NCBI RefSeq assembly: GCF_029760915.1
Contig: NZ_CP121685.1
Location: 1,772,001-1,836,000, forward strand
Length of the DNA stretch: 64,000 bases
Direction: 5' to 3'
Source: Olleya sp. YS
GTDB lineage: Bacteria; Bacteroidota; Bacteroidia; Flavobacteriales; Flavobacteriaceae
This document shows, piece after piece, positions 25,803 to 34,363 of this stretch; the first letter of the stretch is position 1, and each line of letters begins with the position of its first letter. The notes under the pieces are model-generated. The model had not been told where the DNA came from, did not search any database, and saw nothing but the letters and a program-made list of their open reading frames with translations. The position numbers and the translations under genes were made by a program.

Positions 25803-27215
25803 ATGAAATTTAAAAGACTGTTTTTTGATTCTTCAATAAATTATAAAGCTATAACCAAGGGACGTTTTGTTTTAGCTTTAATAATTGGTCTTGCTAGCGC
25901 TAATGTTTTATATTCTTTTTTTTATGTTTTAGATGATGTCTATAAAGTTTTAGAAATAGGTTTTACAGATTTTCCAACCTCAGTTAGTGAAAACGAAAAA
26001 TATAAATCAAACATACTTTATGCTGGAATATCTGTGATAATTGGTAATTCTGTTTTTATTAGTTTTTTGTTTTCAAGACCTTCAAATGCTTTTGATACAA
26101 GAAACCCAAAAAGAAGTAGATTACTAAATGACCAAGTTTTTTTAGGTGCGAATTTCACACATTGGTTTTTGAGGATTGGTGTCACATTTGGAGTGTTTTC
26201 ATCTTTTGGTTTTAATTTTAAAGGTGCAGTGTTCTATTATCCATTGATACTTTTAATACTCGTTGTTTTGTATTTAGACATATGGAAAACCTTATTGTTA
26301 CTCATAAAAAAGAATAAATACAAGATTTTAATATTTCATTTTTTAGGTACAGTTTTATTAGTATTGACTTTGGCCAAGTTTGATGTTACTGATTATAAGA
26401 AAGTAGAAGAAGTCGCGCTAAGAAATAATCCTGTAATTGATTTGCCACACTCTTTATATGATAGTAATTACAACATATATAATGGAATTACGATAAAATT
26501 AAAGTTGAACAGTTTTAACAAATTAGAACTATTTAGTGATGAGCATCAGAGATTAGACATAAATAAAATCCATGAATTTCTAAAACAAAGAAAGAGTTGG
26601 ATTAGAGAAGAAATGCTGCCAAGAATTCCTGTTAATATTATTGCAGATTCAAAATTAAAACTTCATTTTATTAAAGAGTTAGAAGCCAAACTATTGATTA
26701 ATAATTTATATAAAGTTAATTATATTACAACAGATATCAATAGAGTATTTAACAATTTGGAAATTAACAAAATTAGTTGTAAAATTTCTCCAGATGTATT
26801 AAAAATAGAAGAAGAAAAAACTGGAGTTAAATTTCCATTTCCTTCTTATTTACCACCATTACCAAAAGAAACTAGATTTAGTGATTCGTTACTAATTAAA
26901 GTAAATAAAAATGTAGAATTAAATGGATTAAGTGTTTCTAAAGAAGACTTAAAACAATCTTTTAAAAATAGAATAAATGCTAAAACATACTTTAGATATA
27001 TTTATGATGAAAACACTACATATCAAGATTATATAGATGTGTTGTCAGCACATTTTATAGCTGCTGAAGAACTAAGAAAAGAGGAGCAAATAGGTTTTAA
27101 AATTTATCCTTATTCATACAATGCTAAAGGTTTTGGAAGTAAAGCTTTTAATAAAGAGCGCTTGAGGTTATTAAATCTTTATCCAATAATAATTAGAGAA
27201 AATTATAAACGTTAA
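25803..27215 (+). CDS. Unknown membrane protein with possible tandem ExbD-like domains; lies inside the mpl duplication
   Basis: 470 residues. The N-terminal ~180 residues contain four likely membrane helices (FVLALIIGLASANVLYSFFY, ILYAGISVIIGNSVFISFLF, YYPLILLILVVLYLDIW, ILIFHFLGTVLLVLTLAKF). The rest is soluble and Lys/Glu-rich. Two stretches, about 205-300 and 350-445, weakly resemble the periplasmic fold of ExbD/TolR (pattern such as LLIKVNKNVELNGLSVSKEDLKQSF). No ExbB or TonB is adjacent. The stop codon overlaps the first bases of the second mpl repeat, and the gene is sandwiched by the repeat, so it was probably acquired. The function is unknown and the ExbD resemblance is my inference. 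Confidence 0.7.
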   Translation: MKFKRLFFDSSINYKAITKGRFVLALIIGLASANVLYSFFYVLDDVYKVLEIGFTDFPTSVSENEKYKSNILYAGISVIIGNSVFISFLFSRPSNAFDTRNPKRSRLLNDQVFLGANFTHWFLRIGVTFGVFSSFGFNFKGAVFYYPLILLILVVLYLDIWKTLLLLIKKNKYKILIFHFLGTVLLVLTLAKFDVTDYKKVEEVALRNNPVIDLPHSLYDSNYNIYNGITIKLKLNSFNKLELFSDEHQRLDINKIHEFLKQRKSWIREEMLPRIPVNIIADSKLKLHFIKELEAKLLINNLYKVNYITTDINRVFNNLEINKISCKISPDVLKIEEEKTGVKFPFPSYLPPLPKETRFSDSLLIKVNKNVELNGLSVSKEDLKQSFKNRINAKTYFRYIYDENTTYQDYIDVLSAHFIAAEELRKEEQIGFKIYPYSYNAKGFGSKAFNKERLRLLNLYPIIIRENYKR

Positions 27216-27321
27216 AAATTATTTATTCTCTCAAAACTTTGATAATAAAGCGTTATTGTTAATGAGTAGTGGCAATTATGGAGGATTGGATTTTGATGAG
27301 GTGAAGGAGGTGATTGGGTAG
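27211..27321 (+). pseudogene. Orphan copy of the mpl 3' end (repeat copy 2)
   Basis: Codons equivalent to the last 36 of mpl (KNYLFSQNFDNKALLLMSS onward, ending EVKEVIG and TAG) in the mpl frame but with no start or N-terminal part. Third-position differences from copy 1 suggest it is the tail of a diverged allele rather than a recent exact copy. It marks the right edge of the inserted segment. Confidence 0.92.
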
Positions 27322-27350
27322 TTTTTATTATTTAGAAAGTAAGAATACTA

Positions 27351-27983
27351 TCAAATTTTAAAGACAGCTCCTAAATTAAAACTCATGTAAAAGTTTTTGG
27401 CATTTCTTTGATCTGTAGTGTCTGTCAATCCAATCATATTATAATTATCAATAACAATAGTTAGGTTAGGGGAGATTTCAAACTTGTAGCCTATTCCAGA
27501 ATTTAGACCAAATTGAATAGGGTTACCTATATCTATTATATCTACATATCCATTACCATCATCATAATTACCTTCTATTTTGGTTAAAAACCCTAGACTT
27601 ACACCATAATTAAAATACCAATTTCTATTGGCTCCAAAATGGTAATTTACAATTAAAGGGATTGTTAAGTAATTTGATTTTTCTTTATAATCATCACTAA
27701 AAATAAAAAATTTGACCTTTTCAGTTCCCATGTTTTGATATAGTAGACCAGATTGTAAACTCCATCTATTATTTAAATAATAATTTCCGTAAACTCCTAT
27801 ATGAATTCCAGAGGATGGTGAAGAACCGAAAATAAAAGACCCAATGTTATAAGAGGCACTATAACCAATTATCGGAGTTAACTCAATGTTTCCTTTATCT
27901 CTTGTTTGTCCTATGCATAAAAAACTGCTTAGTAGTAGTGTAAGACATAATAGTTTTTTTATATTATTTTTTCTTCTTAACAT
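27351..27983 (-). CDS. Outer-membrane beta-barrel protein (PorT-like fold)
   Basis: A 210-residue protein starting MLRRKNNIKKLLCLTLLLSSFLCIGQ, a signal peptide; 12 codons further upstream would precede a second, poorer start. Alternating aromatic strands (WSLQSGLLYQNMGTEKVKFF, YLTIPLIVNYHF, WYFNYGVSLGFLTKIEG, IQFGLNSGIGYKFEI, FYMSFNLGAVFKI) and the C-terminal aromatic/hydrophobic end indicate an eight-stranded barrel as in outer-membrane beta-barrel-domain proteins. It is probably a small pore or surface protein. It is the last gene of a minus-strand run, 36 bp after the DUF1304 gene. Confidence 0.85.
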   Translation of the reverse strand: MLRRKNNIKKLLCLTLLLSSFLCIGQTRDKGNIELTPIIGYSASYNIGSFIFGSSPSSGIHIGVYGNYYLNNRWSLQSGLLYQNMGTEKVKFFIFSDDYKEKSNYLTIPLIVNYHFGANRNWYFNYGVSLGFLTKIEGNYDDGNGYVDIIDIGNPIQFGLNSGIGYKFEISPNLTIVIDNYNMIGLTDTTDQRNAKNFYMSFNLGAVFKI

Positions 27984-28019
27984 ATATGAAATTTTTATAG
28001 AGCCAAATGTGTAATACAA

Positions 28020-28382
28020 TTATTTAAGTAAGATTAACCCAATCCCAATCAAAGCAGGAACCGCTTGCACAAAAAATATCTTTTTTGATACGCTTAATGC
28101 ACCATATATACCAGCAACAGCAACACAACCTAAAAAGAATAACGCAATGTTGTTGTACCATTCAGGATTGCTTATAAAGTAAGTCCAAATCAATCCAGCA
28201 GCTAAAAATCCATTGTATAATCCTTGGTTGGCTGCCATACCTTTGGTTGGTTTAAATAGGTCTTTAGGTAAACTTTTAAAGGTTTTGCGTCCTATGGTTT
28301 CCCAAGCAAACATTTCGAAATATAGAAAATAGAGGTGAAGTGCTGCTACAATACCAATGATAATTTTTAATAGTATGTTCAT
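28020..28382 (-). CDS. DUF1304-family membrane protein
   Basis: 120 residues, four membrane helices. The family signature is HLYFLYFEMFAWETIGRKTF (about 16-35) followed by NQGLYNGFLAAGLIW and FLGCVAVAGIYGALSVSKKIFFVQAVPALIGIGLI. The function is unknown in the family. It lies 10 bp after the PaiB-like gene and is probably co-transcribed. Confidence 0.9.
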   Translation of the reverse strand: MNILLKIIIGIVAALHLYFLYFEMFAWETIGRKTFKSLPKDLFKPTKGMAANQGLYNGFLAAGLIWTYFISNPEWYNNIALFFLGCVAVAGIYGALSVSKKIFFVQAVPALIGIGLILLK

Positions 28383-28392
28383 GGTTTTCGTT

Positions 28393-28989
28393 TTAAAAGA
28401 TGTTATCTAAAAATTGTTTAATACTTTCTTGATTGGCTCGTAACAATTCATTTCTAGCGTGTTCTGTATCTCTTGGATGTTTGTCTTGAGATAGTTTAAA
28501 TTTGCCTTCCCAAGTGTTGATAGTAATTTCAAACATTTTGATATAGCTAAGGTTAGCAATTAATCTAGGGTTGTCAGGTTCTAAAATATACTTGTGGTCT
28601 GGTGCCTCTAAAAACTCGGTCATAGTAATAAGACTTTGTTTTAAAGCTTCATCGCTTTCAATTTTGGAAACTGTTCCTGTAAGGTGTACGCGAATATAAT
28701 TCCATGTTGGTAATTGTGTTGTGGTATACACACTAGGCGAGATGTAACATTGTGGACCATAAAAGATAATGGTAATATCGTTATTGTCTTGTAACAACTT
28801 GGTTTGCGGATTGTATATGTCTATGTGTCCTATTAATTTACCGTCAGATTCGCGATAAATTAATGGTAAATGTGTTACTAATGGTGCATTATCCTTTACA
28901 GAAATGATTGTGGCTAATGGATACGTTTTTATGACTTCAATAAGGTGAAGTTTATCATTGTCTTGATGATGTTTAGGAGGATATTTCAT
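28393..28989 (-). CDS. PaiB-like FMN-binding protein
   Basis: A 198-residue protein of the PaiB / FMN-binding negative transcriptional regulator family. Markers are MKYPPKHHQDN at the N-terminus, YPLATIISV, VTHLPLIYRESDGKLIGHI, IFYGPQCYISPSVY and the tail INTWEGKFKLSQDKHPRD. It has a flavin-reductase-like split barrel. A regulator role is known only from Bacillus; an enzymatic FMN function is equally possible here. It follows the DUF1569 gene by 6 bp. Confidence 0.9.
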   Translation of the reverse strand: MKYPPKHHQDNDKLHLIEVIKTYPLATIISVKDNAPLVTHLPLIYRESDGKLIGHIDIYNPQTKLLQDNNDITIIFYGPQCYISPSVYTTTQLPTWNYIRVHLTGTVSKIESDEALKQSLITMTEFLEAPDHKYILEPDNPRLIANLSYIKMFEITINTWEGKFKLSQDKHPRDTEHARNELLRANQESIKQFLDNIF

Positions 28990-28995
28990 AATAAA

Positions 28996-29439
28996 TTAAA
29001 CACCAAATTGTCTAAAATGATGATCTAAATGTTTGTATTGCATTTGTCCCCATTGCTCTTTTGTTAGTTTACCAAAAGACGGATGATTGTGCCAGTATTT
29101 TTTGTCTTTTTGTTGATGAAAATCATCTATCAAATTAACTAACACTTCTTTTTCTGAGTTGAAATCTTTGTCTTCGGTAACTCTAAACGCTTTAGCTGTA
29201 GGCATATTAGGCTTCCAAAGTTTGTCATTATACATAGATTTTTTAAATAGTAAATTAATTAACCAATTAGGTTTTAAACCATAATCCTCTTTTTGTAAAG
29301 CAACGTTAAGTGCCACTTGACAGTGGTGTGCCATTTGTCCAACTGTCATCTTTCCCCAAGTTGGTGAAGCATTTTCAGAAAGGTTTTCTATTCTGTTTTT
29401 AATTTCGTTATAAGCTTCGGTTTCTAATAAAGATTTCAT
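28996..29439 (-). CDS. DUF1569 (DinB-like fold) protein
   Basis: 147 residues with TWGKMTVGQMAHHCQVALNVAL (about 27-48), KSMYNDKLWKPNMPTAKAF and a conserved C-terminal HPSFGKLTKEQWGQMQYKHLDHHFRQFG. His residues at HHC, HPSFG and HLDHH fit a metal-binding DinB-like four-helix bundle. The function is unknown. It is the first gene of the minus-strand run ending at 27351, divergent from radC with 37 bp between the starts. Confidence 0.88.
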   Translation of the reverse strand: MKSLLETEAYNEIKNRIENLSENASPTWGKMTVGQMAHHCQVALNVALQKEDYGLKPNWLINLLFKKSMYNDKLWKPNMPTAKAFRVTEDKDFNSEKEVLVNLIDDFHQQKDKKYWHNHPSFGKLTKEQWGQMQYKHLDHHFRQFGV

Positions 29440-29476
29440 TTTAAAAAGTATTAAAAAAAATATGTAGATTTATAAA

Positions 29477-30175
29477 ATGTCTGATAAAAATACTTCATTT
29501 TCAATTAAAAATTGGTCACAAGACGATCAACCTCGTGAAAAGCTGTTATATAAAGGAAAAGCAGCCCTTAGTGATGCAGAATTAGTTGCTATTTTGATAG
29601 GTTCTGGTAACAGAGAAGAAAGTGCAGTGGCTTTATGCAAACGCATTTTAGCAACAACAGATAATAATTTAACCGAATTAGGCAAACTCACCATCAAGCA
29701 ATTAATGCAATTCAAAGGAATTGGTGAAGCCAAAGCCATAACTATAATTGCTGCTTTAGAATTAGGACGACGACGTAGAGGAGAAGAGGCACTACAAAAA
29801 AAGAAAATCACATCCAGTAAATCTGTTTTCGAGCTAATGCAACCTATTATTGGTGAGTTACCACATGAAGAATTTTGGATAATTTATTTAAATAATTCTA
29901 ATAAAGTGATTCATAAAAGTCAATTAAGTAAAGGTGGTATAACAGGTACTTTAGTAGATACTCGATTAGTACTAAAAACCGCTTTAGAAGTTGGAGCAGT
30001 AGGGCTAATTTTAGCACACAACCATCCGTCAGGAACTTTAAAACCTAGTCAATCCGACAAGGAAGTGACTACTAAATTAAAAGTTGCAGCACAAAGCTTA
30101 GACCTAAAAGTTTTAGACCATTTAATAGTTACAGAGCAAAGTTATTTTAGCTTTGCAGATGAAAATTTACTGTAA
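29477..30175 (+). CDS. radC: RadC-family JAB/MPN metalloprotease-fold protein
   Basis: 232 residues. An N-terminal helix-hairpin-helix region (LSDAELVAILIGSGNREESAVALCKRIL, FKGIGEAKAITIIAALELGRRR) is followed by the JAMM domain with HNHPSG near residue 182 and an upstream Glu in PHEEFW. Despite the name, a direct DNA-repair role is unproven for this family. Its TAA is directly followed by the ATG of the next gene, so the two are coupled. Confidence 0.95.
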   Translation: MSDKNTSFSIKNWSQDDQPREKLLYKGKAALSDAELVAILIGSGNREESAVALCKRILATTDNNLTELGKLTIKQLMQFKGIGEAKAITIIAALELGRRRRGEEALQKKKITSSKSVFELMQPIIGELPHEEFWIIYLNNSNKVIHKSQLSKGGITGTLVDTRLVLKTALEVGAVGLILAHNHPSGTLKPSQSDKEVTTKLKVAAQSLDLKVLDHLIVTEQSYFSFADENLL

Positions 30176-31474
30176 ATGTTATTGGTTTATACACATAAAA
30201 TCACACCCAGAGTCAAATATGTTTTTAAACAAATTTGCACCAGAATTTTGGGCATTCCAGTCCATTTTACAACGACTATTGAAGAATTTATAGCACACGA
30301 CAGTTTAAAGATGTCTTACACTAGACAACCTTTAAGTAGTGAGATTTTTGTACGTAGTAACGAGCTACTTTTTGACCAAGGTCTGTCAGATTTAGATATT
30401 AATGTGTTACCTTGGGAAAACACCAAATGCTTTTTTACTACTGGTGAAAAAAGTGTAATACCGTTTGATATTTTTGCAGCAACGTTTTATTTAATTAGTC
30501 GTTATGAAGAATACTTACCTCACGTAAAAGATGAGTATGGGCGCTTTACAGCTCAAGAAAGCTTAGCGTTTAAAAATCAATTTTTAGATCAACCAGTAGT
30601 AGATATTTGGGCTTACAAGTTTAAAGCTATTTTAGAAAAGAATTATCCAAATTTTAAGTTTCCTAAACAAAAATATAATGTCAAACCTGTGATTGATGTA
30701 CCAGTCGCTTACGAGTACAAATTAAAGGGAATTATGCGTACGTTTGGTGGGACTACTAAAGATATATTTACATTTAAATTTAGACGATTATACGAGAGAT
30801 ATTCTGTGTTATCTGGATTTAAACGCGACCCATATGACACGTATAAGTATATAATAAACAAACAAAAGTCCTCAAAATTTAAGTTTGTGTTTTTCTTTTC
30901 GGTTGGCGATTTTTCGACTTATGATAAAAATATCAACCCTCAAAAAGAAAAGTTTGTGTCGCTTATAAAACACATAGCAGACTATTGTCAAGTTGGTATC
31001 AAAACATCGTTTTTCGCCTTATCAAATTTAAGTCTATTAAAAGAGGAGAAGCGTAGGATGGAGGCTATAATTAACAATTCTATTATAGGTTCCAGACAAT
31101 CGTTTTCTAAGGTCAATTTGCCAGAATCGTATCGTCATTTAGTCGAGTTAGAAATACCAGAAGATTATACTATGGGTTATGTTAATCATTTAGGTTTTAG
31201 GGCAGGTACATGTACACCTTTTTTGTTCTATGATTTAGATTTTGAAACACAAACACCTTTAAAAATTGTACCTTACCATGCTTTAGATTTTGCATTTTTA
31301 AAATACCAATCGCTACTAGATAAAGAGGAAGTTTTAAAAAAAATAATTAAAAACATCAAAAATGTAAACGGAACTTTTGTTCCAGTCTTTCATAATTATA
31401 CTTTTAGCAAACAAGAGCGTTGGAAACATTTTAAAACCTTATTTAACATAATTTTAGATGCCAAAACTAAATAA
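30176..31474 (+). CDS. Polysaccharide deacetylase-like protein (DUF7033 type)
   Basis: 432 residues. The N-terminal part (PFDIFAATFYLISRYEEYLPHVKDEYGRF, near 95-123) is the conserved region of this Bacteroidota family. The C-terminal half is a degenerate NodB-type barrel (VFFFSVGDFSTYD, VGIKTSFFALSNLSLL, GYVNHLGFRAGTCTPFLFYDLDFE, FVPVFHNY). The canonical H-x3-H metal pair is not evident, so activity is uncertain. The ATG directly abuts the radC stop and the 3' end overlaps the HAD gene by 17 bp, giving a tight operon. Confidence 0.85.
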   Translation: MLLVYTHKITPRVKYVFKQICTRILGIPVHFTTTIEEFIAHDSLKMSYTRQPLSSEIFVRSNELLFDQGLSDLDINVLPWENTKCFFTTGEKSVIPFDIFAATFYLISRYEEYLPHVKDEYGRFTAQESLAFKNQFLDQPVVDIWAYKFKAILEKNYPNFKFPKQKYNVKPVIDVPVAYEYKLKGIMRTFGGTTKDIFTFKFRRLYERYSVLSGFKRDPYDTYKYIINKQKSSKFKFVFFFSVGDFSTYDKNINPQKEKFVSLIKHIADYCQVGIKTSFFALSNLSLLKEEKRRMEAIINNSIIGSRQSFSKVNLPESYRHLVELEIPEDYTMGYVNHLGFRAGTCTPFLFYDLDFETQTPLKIVPYHALDFAFLKYQSLLDKEEVLKKIIKNIKNVNGTFVPVFHNYTFSKQERWKHFKTLFNIILDAKTK

Positions 31475-32150
31475 AATAGAGCATGTTTTTTTCGACTTAG
31501 ATCACACGCTATGGGATTTTGATAAAAACTCAGCCTTAACGTTTGAGTTTATTTTTGAAAAGCACAAAGTGAATACTAGTTTAAATGATTTTTTAAGTTA
31601 TTATGAACCTATAAACTTAAAATATTGGAAGTTATATAGAGATGAGAAGGTCACTAAAGATAATTTAAGATATAATAGACTTAAGGAAACCTTTGATGCT
31701 TTACAATTTCAGGTAGATGACGAATTAATTTATCAACTTTCTGAAGATTATATAAGTTATTTAACTAGCTTTAATCATGTGTATGATGGCACCTTTGAAA
31801 TATTGGAGTATTTAAAAACCAAATATACATTGCACATAATTACCAATGGGTTTAGAGAGGCACAAAGTAATAAATTAAAAGTTTCAAAATTAGATCATTA
31901 TTTTGAAACAGTAACCAGTGCAGAATCTGCTGGTGTTAAAAAACCTAATCCTAAAATATTTAATTTTGCATTAGATATTGCCAAAGCTAAAACACAGAAT
32001 AGTGTTATGATAGGTGATAATTACGAAGCAGATATTTTAGGCGCTTTAAACATAGGTTTGGATGCAATTTGTTTTAATTATCATAATGCAGAATTACAAC
32101 CAGAAATTAAAGTCATTAATCACTTATTAGACATTAAAAAATATTTATAA
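31458..32150 (+). CDS. HAD hydrolase, YjjG-like nucleotidase
   Basis: 230 residues of the HAD superfamily. Motif I is FFDLDHTLWDFDKNS (near 11-25), motif II is HIITNGF (near 117), and KKPNPKIF plus MIGDNYEADILGALNIG are motifs III/IV. The D-x-D-x-T-L-W-D-F form is typical of YjjG-type noncanonical pyrimidine nucleotidases that clean the nucleotide pool. It overlaps the upstream gene and is followed 2 bp later by a secreted protein gene. Confidence 0.9.
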   Translation: MPKLNKIEHVFFDLDHTLWDFDKNSALTFEFIFEKHKVNTSLNDFLSYYEPINLKYWKLYRDEKVTKDNLRYNRLKETFDALQFQVDDELIYQLSEDYISYLTSFNHVYDGTFEILEYLKTKYTLHIITNGFREAQSNKLKVSKLDHYFETVTSAESAGVKKPNPKIFNFALDIAKAKTQNSVMIGDNYEADILGALNIGLDAICFNYHNAELQPEIKVINHLLDIKKYL

Positions 32151-32152
32151 TT

Positions 32153-32965
32153 ATGAATTTTCAATATAAAATAATTTTATTTTTAGCAGTAATATTTACT
32201 TTTTCTAATAGCTTAATTGCCCAAAAAGACTTAAATGACTATAAGTACATCATTGTACCAGAACAGTTTTCTTGTCAAAAAAACCCAAACGACTATAGGT
32301 TAAACGAGTTGACACAGTTTTTATTAGAAAAACAAGATTTTAAAGCCTATTTAGCATCTGAAAACTTACCAGAAGAAGCAAACGGTAACAATTGTCTGTC
32401 TTTATATGTTGATGTGACTGAAAATAACAACATGTTTAAAACCAAATTGACGGTAAACTTTAAAAATTGTAAAAATGAAGTGGTCTTTAGTTCTGGTGAA
32501 GGTGAATCCAGAGAAAAACAATTTAAAACTGCTTATAATATAGCATTAAGAAATGCTTTTAAAACTTTTGATAGTTTTAAGCATAATTATAACAAAGCTA
32601 CAGAAGTTAAACCTGAAATGGAAGCTCAACACAGTGAGGATAAAGCTGAAGTAATTGTACAAGCAGGTCCTATAGAATTAGAAAAAGAAGTAAACATAGA
32701 AGAAGTTAAAAAAGATGTTAATGTACCAGCTAAAACCCAAAATGAAGCAACAGTAAATATTTTATACGCCCAGAAAATACCTTACGGATTTCAGTTAGTA
32801 GATAGTCAACCCAAGGTTGTTTATAAAATTAAAAACACAAATCTTAATAATGTATTTTTGGTAGACGGTCAAGAAGCTATCATTTATAAATTAGATGCTA
32901 ATTGGGTTTTAGAGTATTATCAAGGAGATACCTTAAAAAAACGGCTTTTGAATATTAAATTTTAA
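32153..32965 (+). CDS. Secreted protein of unknown function
   Basis: 270 residues with a signal peptide (MNFQYKIILFLAVIFTFSNSLIAQ). The first domain (about 28-140: YKYIIVPEQFSCQKNPNDYRLN, FLLEKQDFKAYLASENLP) is followed by an acidic linker and a C-terminal beta-rich stretch (PYGFQLVDSQPKVVYKIKNTNLNNVFLV). Three or four Cys in the first domain could form disulfides. I do not recognise a characterised family. It ends the radC operon; its stop overlaps the convergent rarA stop. Confidence 0.8.
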   Translation: MNFQYKIILFLAVIFTFSNSLIAQKDLNDYKYIIVPEQFSCQKNPNDYRLNELTQFLLEKQDFKAYLASENLPEEANGNNCLSLYVDVTENNNMFKTKLTVNFKNCKNEVVFSSGEGESREKQFKTAYNIALRNAFKTFDSFKHNYNKATEVKPEMEAQHSEDKAEVIVQAGPIELEKEVNIEEVKKDVNVPAKTQNEATVNILYAQKIPYGFQLVDSQPKVVYKIKNTNLNNVFLVDGQEAIIYKLDANWVLEYYQGDTLKKRLLNIKF

Positions 32966-34239
32966 TAGCCATATTTTTCTTTCCATCGTAATCTCAAAAA
33001 CTCACGTTGTGCTTGTTCTCTAGCATTGTCACCTGGATCGTATAACTTGGTGTTACAAATCTCTTTAGGTAAAAATTCTTGTTCAGTAAAATTGTTTTTA
33101 TAATTATGGCTGTACTTATAGTCTTCGCCATAACCTATCTCTTTCATTAATTTAGTTGGTGCATTTCTAATATTTAGAGGCACACTTAAATCACCAGTTT
33201 GTTTTACCAATTGTTGTGCATGGTTAATAGCCATATATGCAGCATTACTTTTTGCCGAGCATGCCAAATATGTAGCACATTGACTTAAAATAATTCTTGA
33301 TTCTGGGTATCCAATAGTAGTCACTGCTTGAAAAGTGGTATTAGCCATAACTAATGCAGTAGGATTAGCATTACCAATATCTTCACTTGCTAAAATTAAC
33401 ATGCGACGTGCAATAAACTTAACATCTTCTCCACCTTCAACCATTCTAGCTAAATAATACACTGCAGCATTAGGATCGCTGCCTCTTATAGATTTGATAA
33501 AAGCCGACACTATATCGTAATGATGTTCTCCAGTTTTATCGTAACGTACAGTATTATTTTGCACCCTATCTAAAACCAATTGATTTGTAATGGTAATTGT
33601 GTCTTTGTCTTCACTATTGACAATCAATTCAAAGATATTTAATAGTTTTCTAGCGTCACCTCCAGACAAACGCAATAAAGCAGTAGTTTCCTTTAGTTTT
33701 ATAGTCTTTTTTGATAAATACTCGTCTTTTTCAATTGCACGCTTTAGAAGTGCTTCTAAATCTGTTTTTTCAAAAGCATTTAAAATGTACACCTGACAAC
33801 GTGACAATAAAGCTGAGATGACCTCAAAACTTGGGTTTTCGGTTGTAGCGCCAATCAATGTTACCCAACCTTTTTCTACAGCTTGCAACAAACTATCTTG
33901 TTGTGATTTGCTAAATCTATGAATTTCATCTATAAATAAAATCGGATTTTTAGTCGTAAACAATCCGCCACTATTTTTAGCTTTTTCAATCACGTCGCGT
34001 ACATCTTTAACACCAGAACTAATAGCACTTAAGGTGTAAAATGGACGTTTTGAAGTTGTCGCGATTATATTAGCCAGTGTTGTTTTACCAATTCCTGGAG
34101 GTCCCCAAAGTATCATACTTGGTATTAAACCCTGTTGGATATGTTTTGTTAGCGTTCCATGTCTACCTACTAAATGCGACTGACTAATGTAGTCGTCTAG
34201 GGTCTGTGGACGTAATCTTTCGGCTAAAGGCGTATTCAT
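32962..34239 (-). CDS. rarA: Replication-associated recombination protein A (AAA+ ATPase)
   Basis: A 425-residue RarA/MgsA/WRNIP1-family ATPase acting at stalled forks. The N-terminal MNTPLAERLRPQTLDDYISQSHLVG is diagnostic. Walker A is WGPPGIGKTT (near 47), Walker B is LFIDEIHRFSKSQQD (near 103), and sensor 1 is LIGATTENPSFEV. The C-terminal tetramerisation part has YLARMVEGGEDVKFIARRML and SEDIGNANPTAL. Its stop shares four bases with the convergent upstream gene. Confidence 0.96.
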   Translation of the reverse strand: MNTPLAERLRPQTLDDYISQSHLVGRHGTLTKHIQQGLIPSMILWGPPGIGKTTLANIIATTSKRPFYTLSAISSGVKDVRDVIEKAKNSGGLFTTKNPILFIDEIHRFSKSQQDSLLQAVEKGWVTLIGATTENPSFEVISALLSRCQVYILNAFEKTDLEALLKRAIEKDEYLSKKTIKLKETTALLRLSGGDARKLLNIFELIVNSEDKDTITITNQLVLDRVQNNTVRYDKTGEHHYDIVSAFIKSIRGSDPNAAVYYLARMVEGGEDVKFIARRMLILASEDIGNANPTALVMANTTFQAVTTIGYPESRIILSQCATYLACSAKSNAAYMAINHAQQLVKQTGDLSVPLNIRNAPTKLMKEIGYGEDYKYSHNYKNNFTEQEFLPKEICNTKLYDPGDNAREQAQREFLRLRWKEKYGY

Positions 34240-34256
34240 ATTGTAAAATTAAATTA

Positions 34257-34283
34257 ATTCTTGTGAAAACAGGAATCTTATCA
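34257..34283. repeat. REP-like palindrome upstream of the rhomboid gene
   Basis: Stem ATTCTTGT/ACAGGAAT (one G-U pair) with a GAAA loop, then CTTATC. It is the same design as the unit at 25675-25694 about 8.6 kb away. It sits between the divergent rarA and rhomboid genes. Confidence 0.45.
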
Positions 34284-34363
34284 AACCTAGTTATTAACTA
34301 TCCTAATGATGACAATATTTCACCTATATAATTTTGGTTAACTATTTGCTATATTTAGATTTT

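Noticed and set aside
25672-27350. Insertion sequence or phage-like element at the mpl locus
   Set aside because: No transposase or integrase frame and no terminal inverted repeats were seen; only the mpl-tail direct repeat.
34334-34363. Upstream TTG start for the rhomboid protein
   Set aside because: An ATG at 34364 gives the usual family start.
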